From assembly GCA_963922205.1 (NCBI GenBank), contig CAWUHX010000265.1, forward strand, positions 310,001-374,000: DNA of 64,000 nt, written 5' to 3'. This stretch comes from Romanomermis culicivorax. Its lineage: Eukaryota > Nematoda > Enoplea > Mermithida > Mermithidae. Every line of letters begins with the position of its first letter. The stretch's first letter is position 1. Below are positions 55,202-64,000 of this stretch, piece after piece. The position numbers were made by a program, and so were the translations under genes. The notes under the pieces are model-generated. The model was not told the origin of the DNA. It ran no database searches and saw nothing but the letters and a program-made list of their open reading frames with translations.

Positions 55202-55552
55202 GGACCGGTTTCATCAAATAGACTTAAGCTCCAGCTGAGCTGCAGCTTAAGCTATAGCATAACTCTATATCTTATACCACTGCAGTTAAGCTGCAGCTCA
55301 AGTGTAGCTTAAGTCATACACACGAAATGTGTCAGGAAAGTTAGGCTGCACCTCAACGACAATGTTATAACATAGAGAGTTAAGCTACAGCTCAGCTGCA
55401 GCTTAACTTTTTCGAAATGTTTTGTTTGCATGAATTAAGCACAGCTGAGCTGCAGCTCAACGGCAATGGTATAACATACAAGGTAAAGCTACAGCATATG
55501 CTGCAGCTCATCTGGAGCTTATGTCTCTTTGATGAAACCAGCCCCTGGGCTC
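55202..55552. mobile_element. MITE with GGTTTCATCAAA ends and AGCTGCAGCT repeats
   Basis: Inverted termini GGTTTCATCAAATAGAC and GGTTTCATCAAAGAGAC, each followed by TAAGCTCCAG. The interior is built of AGCTGAGCTGCAGCTTAA palindromes, so nearly the whole element can fold back. The TSD is not resolved. Confidence 0.75.
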
Positions 55553-55593
55553 TAACCTGTGTTCCCTCTGCTGTGAGAATAATGGTAAATGTC

Positions 55594-56150
55594 AGAATGT
55601 TGTATTTGAAAATAAGTCGGGGCTTTGGGCTTTGAGTTCAGGCAGGATTGGGATCTCAGGGTTCGTCCTTAATGTACGTATTTTCCAGGCCCACGCTTAC
55701 CCGATTAACTTCATCAAGAGTACTTAAACCTGACACTAGAAATCCCACCAATCAAGGAAAGGTAACTTCCTTAATTTTCTCCCGAACTAAATGAATACAA
55801 GAAAGGAAATCACTTTCTTCAAAATTTACTTACGTAATGAAAAACACTTACTTACAAATGTGACGAGCGAGAAAGAAGAACAATTTCACTCCCATGCACT
55901 GGAAAGAAAAACAAACACAGGCGTGCGTGCGGGGAGGCAGCGAGTATGAAACATAACCAATGGGGCACACGTTACAAGAAAACACACCAATAATAATGCA
56001 CAATGAGAGAGCCAGGGCACACCTACTGACGTGTGCTAAAGTAAGACGACTGTTGATGGTCGGCGTCACTCACTCCACTTGGCACTTGTAGGCCTCTTGC
56101 GCGGATTGACAAAATGTGAGAAAATCGGTGGAAACACACTATAACAAGAA
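55594..56150. mobile_element. Solo LTR B (TGTTGTA family)
   Basis: 55598-56146, 549 bp, flanked by AGAA on both sides; ends CACACTATAACA. Related to solo LTRs A and C over most of the length. Confidence 0.85.
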
Positions 56151-56957
56151 TGGCAGGGGACGTTGTATTTTGGGGCTGCTAATTCCACAAAATAAGATAC
56201 ATCAATAATAAAAATCGGCCAATCCATCCACCTTCTTTTCACAAAATGAACAACAATGATCAAAAACATGAACACATGGGTCTTCTATTCCTGCTGTCTA
56301 TGCGCATTAGCATGGCCAAAATTCGTATCAACTTTCAGGCTAATTTGCATAACCTGAAGATAGACTATGTCCATCCCCGACCCTAGAATCTGGTGATCTC
56401 TGAATGCCCATCTAATTCCATGAGTGGCCCAGGCAGCAGCCATGACTCGAACTGTTGAACAAATATAGCACCTCATTCCTACGGCTTTGTTGTCTCAGTT
56501 GATTAGAGTATGCTGACCGAAACCGCATGGTCCCTAGTTCAATCCATACACCATACCTAATCTTTCTGCAGTCATAACCATGAGGAAATCAACTTCCTAG
56601 AATCTGGTAGTCTTTGAACGTTCATCAAATTAGATGGGTGGCCAAGGCAGCCACCACAAGTCAAACTGGTGCGCAAAAGTTAGCACATCTTTCTTTTGAT
56701 GCATTTGGGTTCATTTGGTGGTAGTACACAGACAGAAAGTGCAAGATTCAGATTTCGACCCCCACACCACACCTAATTTTGCTGCAGTCAGCAATAAATG
56801 GAAATGAGTTGCCACACAAGCGGAATTCGAAAATATTTCCAAGTCGTTATGGTCGATACAAGTGGCTTAAAGCATTTTTCCGAAACTATAAACATATGGT
56901 TCAGTTTATCATGCAAATACAATGTCATATTTTCACTTATTTCTACTTTTTTGATAG

Positions 56958-57107
56958 GCTGGTTTATCTGCCATTCGCTTGAAGAATAAATATGATCCGA
57001 ACAAATTCATATGGTTGGAAATCAAATCAATGACGGAATTGAAAACGGTCACATATAGAGCACCCACAGATTTATTGCCCAATTCTTTTGCTGGGGGTGC
57101 AGAGGAT
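56958..57107 (+). CDS. Gene Y, exon b
   Basis: 50 codons in phase 0 between acceptor TTGATAG and donor GTAAGC: AGLSAIRLKNKYDPNK ... LLPNSFAGGAED. It is open in this phase only, and both flanking exons are phase 0. Confidence 0.65.
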
Positions 57108-57268
57108 GTAAGCGTGGTTGATCGGTAATGGGTCATATTTTTAACAATAATTAAAATTTGTCGAATTCTCTTTCTACAGTAATTTAGGAGGCCATATCAT
57201 AACGATGCTATAAATTTAGTACTTACTTTAACTTTTCAAATTGAAGCATAATTTGAAAAAAGTTTCAA

Positions 57269-57513
57269 TAGTCAGTTTTTTATAAAATGCTTCCAAATCG
57301 AAAAGTGACACAAATCACTACTGTCGTCAAAATCGTTCACATAAAGTTCTTACTGTAAAATTTTTCACTCAAAAAATTGATGAAGGTTAGGTCAGTATGC
57401 TTACAAATTTACAAATCTTCATGATATATTGTTTATCAGAAAATCGCAAAAATCTGAAATACTACTTGCTTTTCACTTTCACTATTTGGAAGTATTTCAA
57501 GAAAAACGGACTA
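57269..57513. mobile_element. 241-bp TA-flanked MITE, copy 2
   Basis: 57271-57511, same orientation and length as the copy at 50033. Lies in intron b-c of gene Y. Confidence 0.85.
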
Positions 57514-57737
57514 TACTAAAGTAGGTTTAAGCTCTACCCAGATGTGAAAAAATCTTGGAATTTTTTAACAGTGATTTTTGCCGATTTTTCGGCATAGTCG
57601 TTAACTATCATCAAATCAAAGTTGTCATCGTCTGATTTTCTCCAGTTTTATCAGCATGACCTTTAAGAAAGATTAGGTCCATCCCTCTGACACTAGCGAC
57701 TTTTAACCACTGATCCTTAATCACTCTTCACTTCCAG

Positions 57738-57899
57738 TTTACCCTACAATTGAACCCTCCATTTGAACGTGGTCGTCGACTACTAGTGGTTATGCATTTA
57801 CACCCTTACGATAACGAGAAAGAGAACTGGTACACTAGTTCCATTCGATTTCACGATAAAACTTGCGCCCGTTTCACGATCGATTTTGAAAATATCGTG
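57738..57899 (+). CDS. Gene Y, exon c
   Basis: 54 codons in phase 0 between acceptor TCACTTCCAG and donor GTAAAT: FTLQLNPPFERGRRLLVVM ... CARFTIDFENIV. Codon use is richer in C and G than the surrounding DNA, supporting a true exon. Confidence 0.65.
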
Positions 57900-58042
57900 G
57901 TAAATATGCTATTTGGCAATCTCGATCTATAAACCAGGGTTATGTTTTCTGATATAGGAATGTTATATTTTAAGATTTTGTTGAGGACTCTTGTTTAGTG
58001 ATCCACTGAAACCATTTTTTGATTTAGAAGCCAAAAATAATT

Positions 58043-58300
58043 GAAGGGTCTATTCCCAAGTGAATGATTCCCAATCGAGCAATTCCCAAGTGAGCCACTT
58101 CTCAATTGACCTAATTCCCAATTGAGCGATTCCCATGTGAGCGATTCCCAAGTGAGCGAATACTCAAGTGAGTGAATTCCTAATTGGGCGATTCCCATGT
58201 GAGCGATTCCCAATCGAGTGAATTCCCATTTGAGTGTTTCTCATGAGAGCGATTTCCAAGTGAGCGAATTCCCAAATGAGCAAATTTCCAATTGGGCGAA
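58043..58300. repeat. GAGCGATTCCCAAGT minisatellite
   Basis: About 17 imperfect units of 14-15 bp; units vary in AAGT/ATGT/AATT/AATC endings. Confidence 0.85.
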
Positions 58301-58302
58301 TC

Positions 58303-58879
58303 CAAATGTTGTATTCTAATTATGATGGGCGTTTGGGGGCGGCTCTAACTCTTGCCTCCTTAATCTGTCAGGTTGGAGGAAGGAGTCGAAATCAGTAAGA
58401 AGAATCCAAGTGATCGACCTTAACGCCAGTGCTTCCTGGGGCCTGCCCTAAACCTCGGAATGACTCCTCACCTAGGGGCGAGAAGTCAAGAACAGAATAC
58501 TACCTTCCCAAGAAATGCCTGACTGAAACTAGTCAGACAAGGTAACACACTTTTGAACACAAAAAAACGCTTTTCTAACCAAACATTTATTTATAAAACT
58601 TACCTAAAAATCGCCCCTTCCAAAAAGGTGACATCTTACCAATATAAAAACTAGGCGAGTAATGTACAGGCGAAAATGGCAAATATAATATAGTGGACGA
58701 TATGCGCCAGAAGAATCAATAATATACACTAACTAATTCACAAAAACTATCTTCTACAGTAACTGTCGTGCTGGGTCGGGTCGGGCATGGTCGCACATTT
58801 GTACCTGCAGGCGTTTTTACGAAACTGGCAAACTATTAGAAAATCGTGAAAAATCGGCGGAAACACACTACAACACAAA
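58303..58879. mobile_element. Solo LTR C (TGTTGTA family)
   Basis: 58307-58875, 569 bp, exact 4-bp duplication CAAA; ends AACACACTACAACA. More diverged from A and B in its middle. Confidence 0.85.
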
Positions 58880-60356
58880 CGAGTGATCAAGAATGTATTT
58901 TCTTTCTTTGCCTTATATTTTCCTTCGTAATGTATTTCTTTTTTCTTTCGTTTTCTGGGTGCATTTTTAATGTTTTCATTTATGTATGTTTTAACATTTT
59001 CACTTTTTGTCTTTGCTTTCTTTCCTTTTCGTTTTTATTGTCATCTACTTTTTTCTTCTCTGCTCATGAAACAACCCATTACAAGTTGTCATTTTGAATA
59101 ACTGCAGTCTCCTGTATAATTCTTGTACAGTTCGATATGCCCGGGTCTTTCATTGTTGTAAGTGTGAAAATCTTCATAAAAAATAAAAGAATGCTGAAAC
59201 AAACAAAAGACCAAGAGAATGGAAACGTCAACAAAAATGAAGACATTAAGAATAAGTGAAAATACGTGGAGAAGCATTAAAAAAAGAAAGAAAACATGAA
59301 GGCAGTGACAAGAAAGAAAATTAACATAGAGAAAGCAGCAAGAAAAAAAGAAAAAATGTGAAAAAAAGAAAAAATCAGGAAAGATGGAAAACAAAAAACT
59401 AAGATGAAAAATAATGAAGAAAAATCACAAAGGATAAAAGTATGTAGAAAATACAGCATTCCGAATTGTATAAGAACTATACAGGAGACTATGCTTATTA
59501 AAAATAAGAACTTGTAATTTGTATTTTCATGAGCGAAAAAGAAAAAAGTAGATCAAAAGAAAAACGAAAATAAAAGAAAGCAGAGACAAAAGATGAAAAC
59601 GTAAAGGCATATATAAACGAAAACATTAACAATACACACAAGAAAACAAAGAACAAAATACATACAAAGAAACATAAAAGGTAAAGAAGGAAAATATTAA
59701 GAAAGTGTTACTACTTCCTCGATGGCTCGTTTGGAATCCCCCAATTGGGAATTCGCTCACTTGGGAATCGCTGACATGAGGATACCCAAATTAGAGCAGC
59801 ATTTGATTCCAAGTGATTCAGACCTTAACAAATGGGCACTCACCTGTGTTGGGTGGCAGATTCCTCCAATTTGTACATGCTGGGGGATGGATAGGGTAAA
59901 AAAGGAAAACTGATGGGGACTAGTGATATGCAGCTGTGAGCAATACTTAAATAGTCACAAAGGCAAATCTAAAATAATGTGTAAGTACAGATATGAACAA
60001 CAGACCACATGACCTATTTTGGTAAAACAAAAAAGATGAAAAGTGATTACTGTAGGAATCTGATTTGCATAATTGAATTTTGCAGGTTAATGATAAGCCA
60101 ACTTGAAAACTAATTCACATTTTCTATATATTCACTTGTTGTGACAGAACTATTACTACTCTGCTTTACAGTTTTATGCGAATTTGTCGGTAAATAACAT
60201 CACAATGAGGAAAAACTTAGCTAAGAAGACTGACACTTCTGATTCACTTTGTTGTTCAGCAGTTGATCAGTCAGTCTTAATTAAGATGCACTTGCACCAA
60301 GAATAGTAGCCACAATATTGTAAAGGTCAGTTTTTCTAATCACATTTACTTCGCAG

Positions 60357-60506
60357 AGAGAATGGAACTACACAACCATGAGAATCCTTCTCCGCAGCAA
60401 AGACTGCGTTGCCGGCGACCCTGTTGTTGTTGACTACGGTCAGGTCTACATTTACTACAATCAAATCACTTTCTTGTTCGTATACGCTGTCAATGAAATA
60501 CAAATG
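60357..60506 (+). CDS. Gene Y, exon d
   Basis: 50 codons in phase 0 between acceptor TTACTTCGCAG and donor GTAAGT: REWNYTTMRILLRSKDCV, a GDPVVVDYGQVYIYY stretch, then a hydrophobic ITFLFVYAV segment that could begin a membrane helix. GC content is well above the flanks. Together exons a-d give 263 codons of one frame. If the hydrophobic end is a transmembrane start, the preceding part would be a lumenal or extracellular domain. Confidence 0.7.
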
Positions 60507-61137
60507 GTAAGTAAATTTGAATAACTTTACTGTAGCACAAAGCTCAAGTTGAACTTGTAACCAAATTATCAAATTGGCTCTAATTTTTCGAATGAGTAGG
60601 AGGAAATGGCGCTAGTCTGATTGTCAAGTTTTGTGAGGAAAATAATAATTGGTGATGGGTTCCAACCCTCAATTTTCTACATTCAAGGCAACTGTGCTAG
60701 CCCAGCCTTATGGCATCACTTCTATTAACTGACTAAAGCCAAATTTAGAAGTGAAATCACAGACTGTCACTAATTAATCAGTGACAATCAGTGACAATTG
60801 GCGACTGTTGGCAAGCAAAATCCTGGGAATTTTTCACTTCTGAATTGGACTTAATAGTTTATAGAATATCTTTTCAACTGTGAATTCATACAAAGTAACA
60901 GCAAAAAATATACAGATTACTAACCTTTATTGTAAATATATGTACAATGAATACATCACTATGAAATATATGTATATATAAAAATAACTGACAAAAGTAC
61001 ATGTTGTGTCTTGAATAATGACTGGACTAAGTTGCAAATAGATTAGCCTTAAGACAATTGGTAAATATCCAACTCGAATAATAGCTGGTAAATAGTGATG
61101 TTTACTAAGGCTAACTAACACAACATAAATATATCTA

Positions 61138-61382
61138 TAGCCTGTTTTTCTTGGAATGCTTCTGAATAATGAAAGTGGAAAGCAAGTAGTATTTCAGATT
61201 TTCACGATTTTCTGGCAAGCAGTACACCATATAGGGCTGGAAATTTGTGAGCATACCGGCCTAACCTTTAACAATTTTTTGAATGAAAAATTTAACAGTA
61301 AGAGCTTCACGTAAACGATTTTGACGACAGTACTGATTTGTTTCACTTTTCTATTTGGAAGCATTTTATAAAAAACAGATTA
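61138..61382. mobile_element. 241-bp TA-flanked MITE, copy 3 (inverted)
   Basis: 61140-61380, same length as the two other copies and in opposite orientation; TA on both sides. Confidence 0.85.
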
Positions 61383-61389
61383 TAAGCAT

Positions 61390-62690
61390 TTAATGATATC
61401 CAAGTACTAAATAGTACAATAAATAAAATGAATGAATGTACAAAACAACACACCTTATATAGTATCATGGAAGATCACAGAATGTTCTAGAACCTTGTAG
61501 AATATAAAAGATTATAGAATATTATGGAAGGTTCTAGAACTTTCCGGTACAATGCAGTACATGAACTGTACCTGCACATCATGTCATGTGATCATACTGT
61601 AAGGTATGCATCACATCGTACTTGCAAATCATATTAAGTGATCATACTGTAAGGTATGTATCAGTACAATCATCTGCAAAAATATGATAATGATTATGTG
61701 AGACAAGAAGTAATAAATTCAGCAAAATAGAAGAAATAACATACATGAAACTAGCCGTCACTGAAAATTTTTTCTTCTTGAAATTCGACATTCTTCTCTC
61801 CAATCCGGATTTTCCAATTTCATATTCTATGCACTACTCAATAGCAGCACCAATTTTATTTTTGGAATAATTTTAAAACTGCCTATGCTTCATCATTACC
61901 CATAAGGCATGACAGTCAGGCATCATGAGACCTGGCTGTAACACACCACTAGTGCATCTGCCTTGTAATCAGAAGGTCTAAGATCTGACCTCCTCACTAA
62001 TGGAATCTTCAATTCCTGGTGCACTGGTCATGTGTCTTTGGGCATGTTACACCTCATTTAATTCTACTACAAAAAAATTTTTTTTTGCCATTTTCAGTTG
62101 GACGTACCCAATATGCTCCCTGATATAAAGAAACACCAATCCGAAAAATTCCCATTGTCTTCGAATTTCATACTTACTAAAGCGACTTTCCACAAATGTT
62201 GGCGGTGTGATATTCGGCATTTCAGCATAATGTAGCAGTTTTTTATGAAGTAAGTTTTATGTTGTGTATAAATTAAATGCTCTTTTAAGCATAGTTTGAG
62301 AAATATCTGTAAATTGACAAAATTCAGCGCTGGTTTCGGAACCTTTTACCTGAAATGGATTCTAGGTTTCTGGCAACTTGGCTTGGGAATTTTCATTGCT
62401 GAAATATAGGCAAGAAAAAATTAAAAGTTTTTGGTTAAACTTTGCAAGAAAACAGATTAAAAATCGAGTTCGTGAATAATTCGAATCAAATGCCATCTTT
62501 TCAGACTCTTCAGCTCATGCTATGGATATGAGGTTTGAAAAGATTTCATTATATTACTCACATGTTTTCTGTTTTAGTACCCAAGCATTCATGCTATTGT
62601 ATTTCATGTGTTATGACACCAATTGAAACGATAAAAAAATATACTTCTGATTATATATTATATTATGATAATGTTATTATTATTATACTG
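61390..62690. other. Noncoding stretch
   Basis: Apart from the possible exon at 62098 and short direct repeats (GATCATACTGTAAGGTATG at 61591 and 61641), nothing is recognised. Confidence 0.4.
62098..62235 (+). CDS. Possible terminal exon of gene Y
   Basis: After a good polypyrimidine tract and TTTTCAG, phase 0 stays open for 45 codons (LDVPNMLPDIKK ... CWRCDIRHFSIM) and ends in TAG. This fits the phase of exon d, but the piece is short and the match of phase could be chance. Confidence 0.35.
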   Translation: MDVPNMLPDIKKHQSEKFPLSSNFILTKATFHKCWRCDIRHFSIM

Positions 62691-63478
62691 TATTCATTCG
62701 AATAAAAGGCGTCCTCAAATAAATGGTGCCCTCTAATGGTGCCCGATTTATTAAAATCATAAGTATCCTTAATGGAAACTTCCTATGTGCTGTTTATTAG
62801 AGGAATAACATGTTTACTTTAAAGCCCATTTTGATAGCTCTAGTTTGCAGCGTTTTTTATTGATTTTTTATCAAGTTTCTATGAAATGCAGTTTTCAAAT
62901 GAGTTAGAAATCATGAAAATAGGAAGAAGTACAGTTTGGATTTCAAGCTAAAAACTATTCCAGCAGCAGAAAAAGAAGGAAACTGTTCAGTTGCTAGCTG
63001 CCTCAAAATAAGTGAATTAAGGTTAAGTTATTTTCCATCTTGTTCGTTTAATTTCATTGCTTTTTTTATTTTTCCTTTGTTTTCCTTTCATTACCTTTGT
63101 TTTCTCTTTTTTCTTTTTTGTTTCTTTCCTTTTTCTCTCCTTGGTGTAGAGATTGCCATGATGGAAGGTGTTTATTAGCCGAAAAAATAGGCTTGTGCAG
63201 TCAGAAAAATCGATTCCAGAAATTATCCTCGATCATCATAGTCTTGAAGAAGAATATGATAAAGATTTGATTGATTTATATTCTGATTTGAACCATATGT
63301 GCCTGTTTGATGATGAAACGTTATTTGTTGAAATTCCACGAAAAAATAAAAAACTAGATTGGATTAAAATGTGGCCTGGTGAAGCGCTAATTGTTAATAA
63401 ACAGCGCCCTCGAATGCGCCCACTAATAAATGGCACACCAAATGGACCCAAAAAAATAATAAACGGTTTATTGGAATA
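62690..63478 (+). pseudogene. Collapsed pogo/Tigger-like element
   Basis: Both borders contain AATAAA(C/T)GGCGCCCTC-like motifs (AATAAAAGGCGTCCTCAAATAAATGG at the left, GCGCCCTCGAATGCGCCC at the right), as in the ends of some pogo-related elements. At 62936 the frame FKLKTIPAAEKEGN resembles the N-terminal helix-turn-helix of such transposases. A frame at 63180-63479 encodes acidic residues ending LDWIKMWPGEAL and then the border itself. The catalytic core is missing. Confidence 0.45.
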
Positions 63479-63479
63479 A

Positions 63480-64000
63480 TTACCGTGTTATTGTTATTAT
63501 ATTCTTTATATTTTTCTGATTTTGTATATATTATGTCTTTTATAAGCTGCTATATTTCTGTTTTTTGATCAAAATTTTATAGCACAATTTATAGTTTTGA
63601 GTGATGAAAAATTTAAAATTTTATCTCATTGAAAAATTCGATCCTAAATTGAGTACAATCAGGTTTTTACTACTATTTTTCTAGGAAGAGCTCAAACTAA
63701 GTATATACTGCCACACAATTCACAAAAAAATCTGTATTCAAAGTTTTTCTTTCAGTGCTAGCTTACCGTTTGATCATTCAATTGTGTTTATTTCTATATT
63801 AGTTTTAAGTCTAGGTAAATGGTTAAATTTTATCATGCAATACACTTTCTCCACATAAATTCAGCTTGCTGGCGATCACATCTGACCTAAATGGCTGAAT
63901 TTTGATGAAAATTCAATAATTTGGAAAAACAGAAAATGAACTGGATTTTTATCATTCATTCATGCGAACTAATTTACAGTTATTAATCACCTCAAAATTT
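63480..64000. other. AT-rich end of window
   Basis: No feature recognised. Confidence 0.4.

Larger units (their letters stand above)
54921..56385. repeat. Interspersed repeat inserted in the tRNA-like array
   Basis: Relative of 13395-14030. The array unit breaks off at CTGCTTC and resumes at AGAATCTGG. Two younger insertions lie within: the AGCTGCAGCT MITE and solo LTR B. Confidence 0.6.
53100..56790 (+). repeat. Tandem array of about 205-bp units with tRNA-like A and B boxes
   Basis: About ten units can be followed (A boxes near 53118, 53325, 53528, 53733, 53945, 54155, 54597, 54818, 56490, 56700). Each has a TTGGCTCAGTTGG-type A box, about 35 bases later a GGTTCGAYYCC B box, CACCATGCAA, a T-run, then TCTAGTGGTCTTTGACAGTC and a unit-end CACACATGGAAAGCACCTCAT. 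The units diverge along the array. It is interrupted by an M1 MITE (54315-54543) and by the insertion 54921-56385. The origin is most likely a tRNA-derived SINE amplified in tandem, in intron a-b of gene Y. Confidence 0.75.
58035..59800. mobile_element. Foldback-like element with long inverted arms
   Basis: Outer arms: a 14-15 bp minisatellite of GAGCGATTCCCAAGT type (58043-58300) and its inverted counterpart at 59735-59790. Inner arms: a pyrimidine-rich stretch 58905-59150 is found inverted at 59445-59700 (shared TCTCCTGTATA, CTCATGAAA, CTACTTTTTTCTT blocks). The centre (59150-59440) is short. Solo LTR C sits in the left arm. Found in intron c-d of gene Y. The outer ends are approximate. Confidence 0.65.

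Noticed and set aside
58846-59459. Hydrophobic Phe/Leu-rich frames on both strands
   Set aside because: They come from the pyrimidine-rich inverted arms of the foldback-like element; composition alone explains the long frames.

Overview
The window is a transposon-rich, AT-rich stretch of an animal nuclear genome, most likely an invertebrate. The evidence is spliced genes with GT-AG introns, Ty3/gypsy LTR retrotransposons, a Penelope-like fragment, many hAT, pogo and mariner-type elements with clear target-site duplications (TSDs), and tRNA-derived repeats. I cannot name a clade. Almost every large open reading frame belongs to a mobile element; only two genes look like host genes, and I recognise neither.

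Region by region. 57-9264: a full-length Ty3/gypsy provirus with 877-bp LTRs and a GGGGG TSD. Its unusual order is gag, envelope-like gene, protease, RT/RNase H, integrase. 9.7-15.1 kb: a Penelope-like endonuclease remnant, a minus-strand gypsy relative that has lost RT/RNase H, and a large inverted-repeat structure. 15096-25170: a second, decayed gypsy element, invaded by two minus-oriented solo LTRs (4-bp TSDs) and by a 4.3-kb hAT transposon (19830-24160, 8-bp TSD). The hAT gene is a two-exon fusion of a signal-peptide/lamin-tail-like domain to a transposase.

25.8-37.2 kb: gene X on the minus strand, three exons with consistent splice phases (436 aa). Its introns hold several DNA transposons and a compact minus-strand cluster at 32830-34420 (virion-like protein, TBP-like protein, small basic protein) that looks like a decayed DNA virus or Polinton-like insertion. 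37.2-48.2 kb: nested hAT, pogo and MITE elements, and a dispersed GCGC hairpin module. 48.5-50.3 kb: an LTR fragment split by a solo LTR, then two MITEs. 52.6-60.5 kb (possibly to 62.2): gene Y on the plus strand, at least four phase-0 exons. Its first intron carries a tandem array of about 205-bp units with tRNA-like A and B boxes, and a later intron carries a foldback-like hairpin element. 61-63.5 kb: MITEs and a collapsed pogo-like element.

Nesting gives a relative order of insertion: element B is older than the solo LTRs and hAT inside it; an LTR fragment predates solo LTR A; the tRNA-like array predates its MITE and LTR insertions. All reading was done by eye, so element ends are mostly exact where TSDs are stated, and approximate elsewhere.
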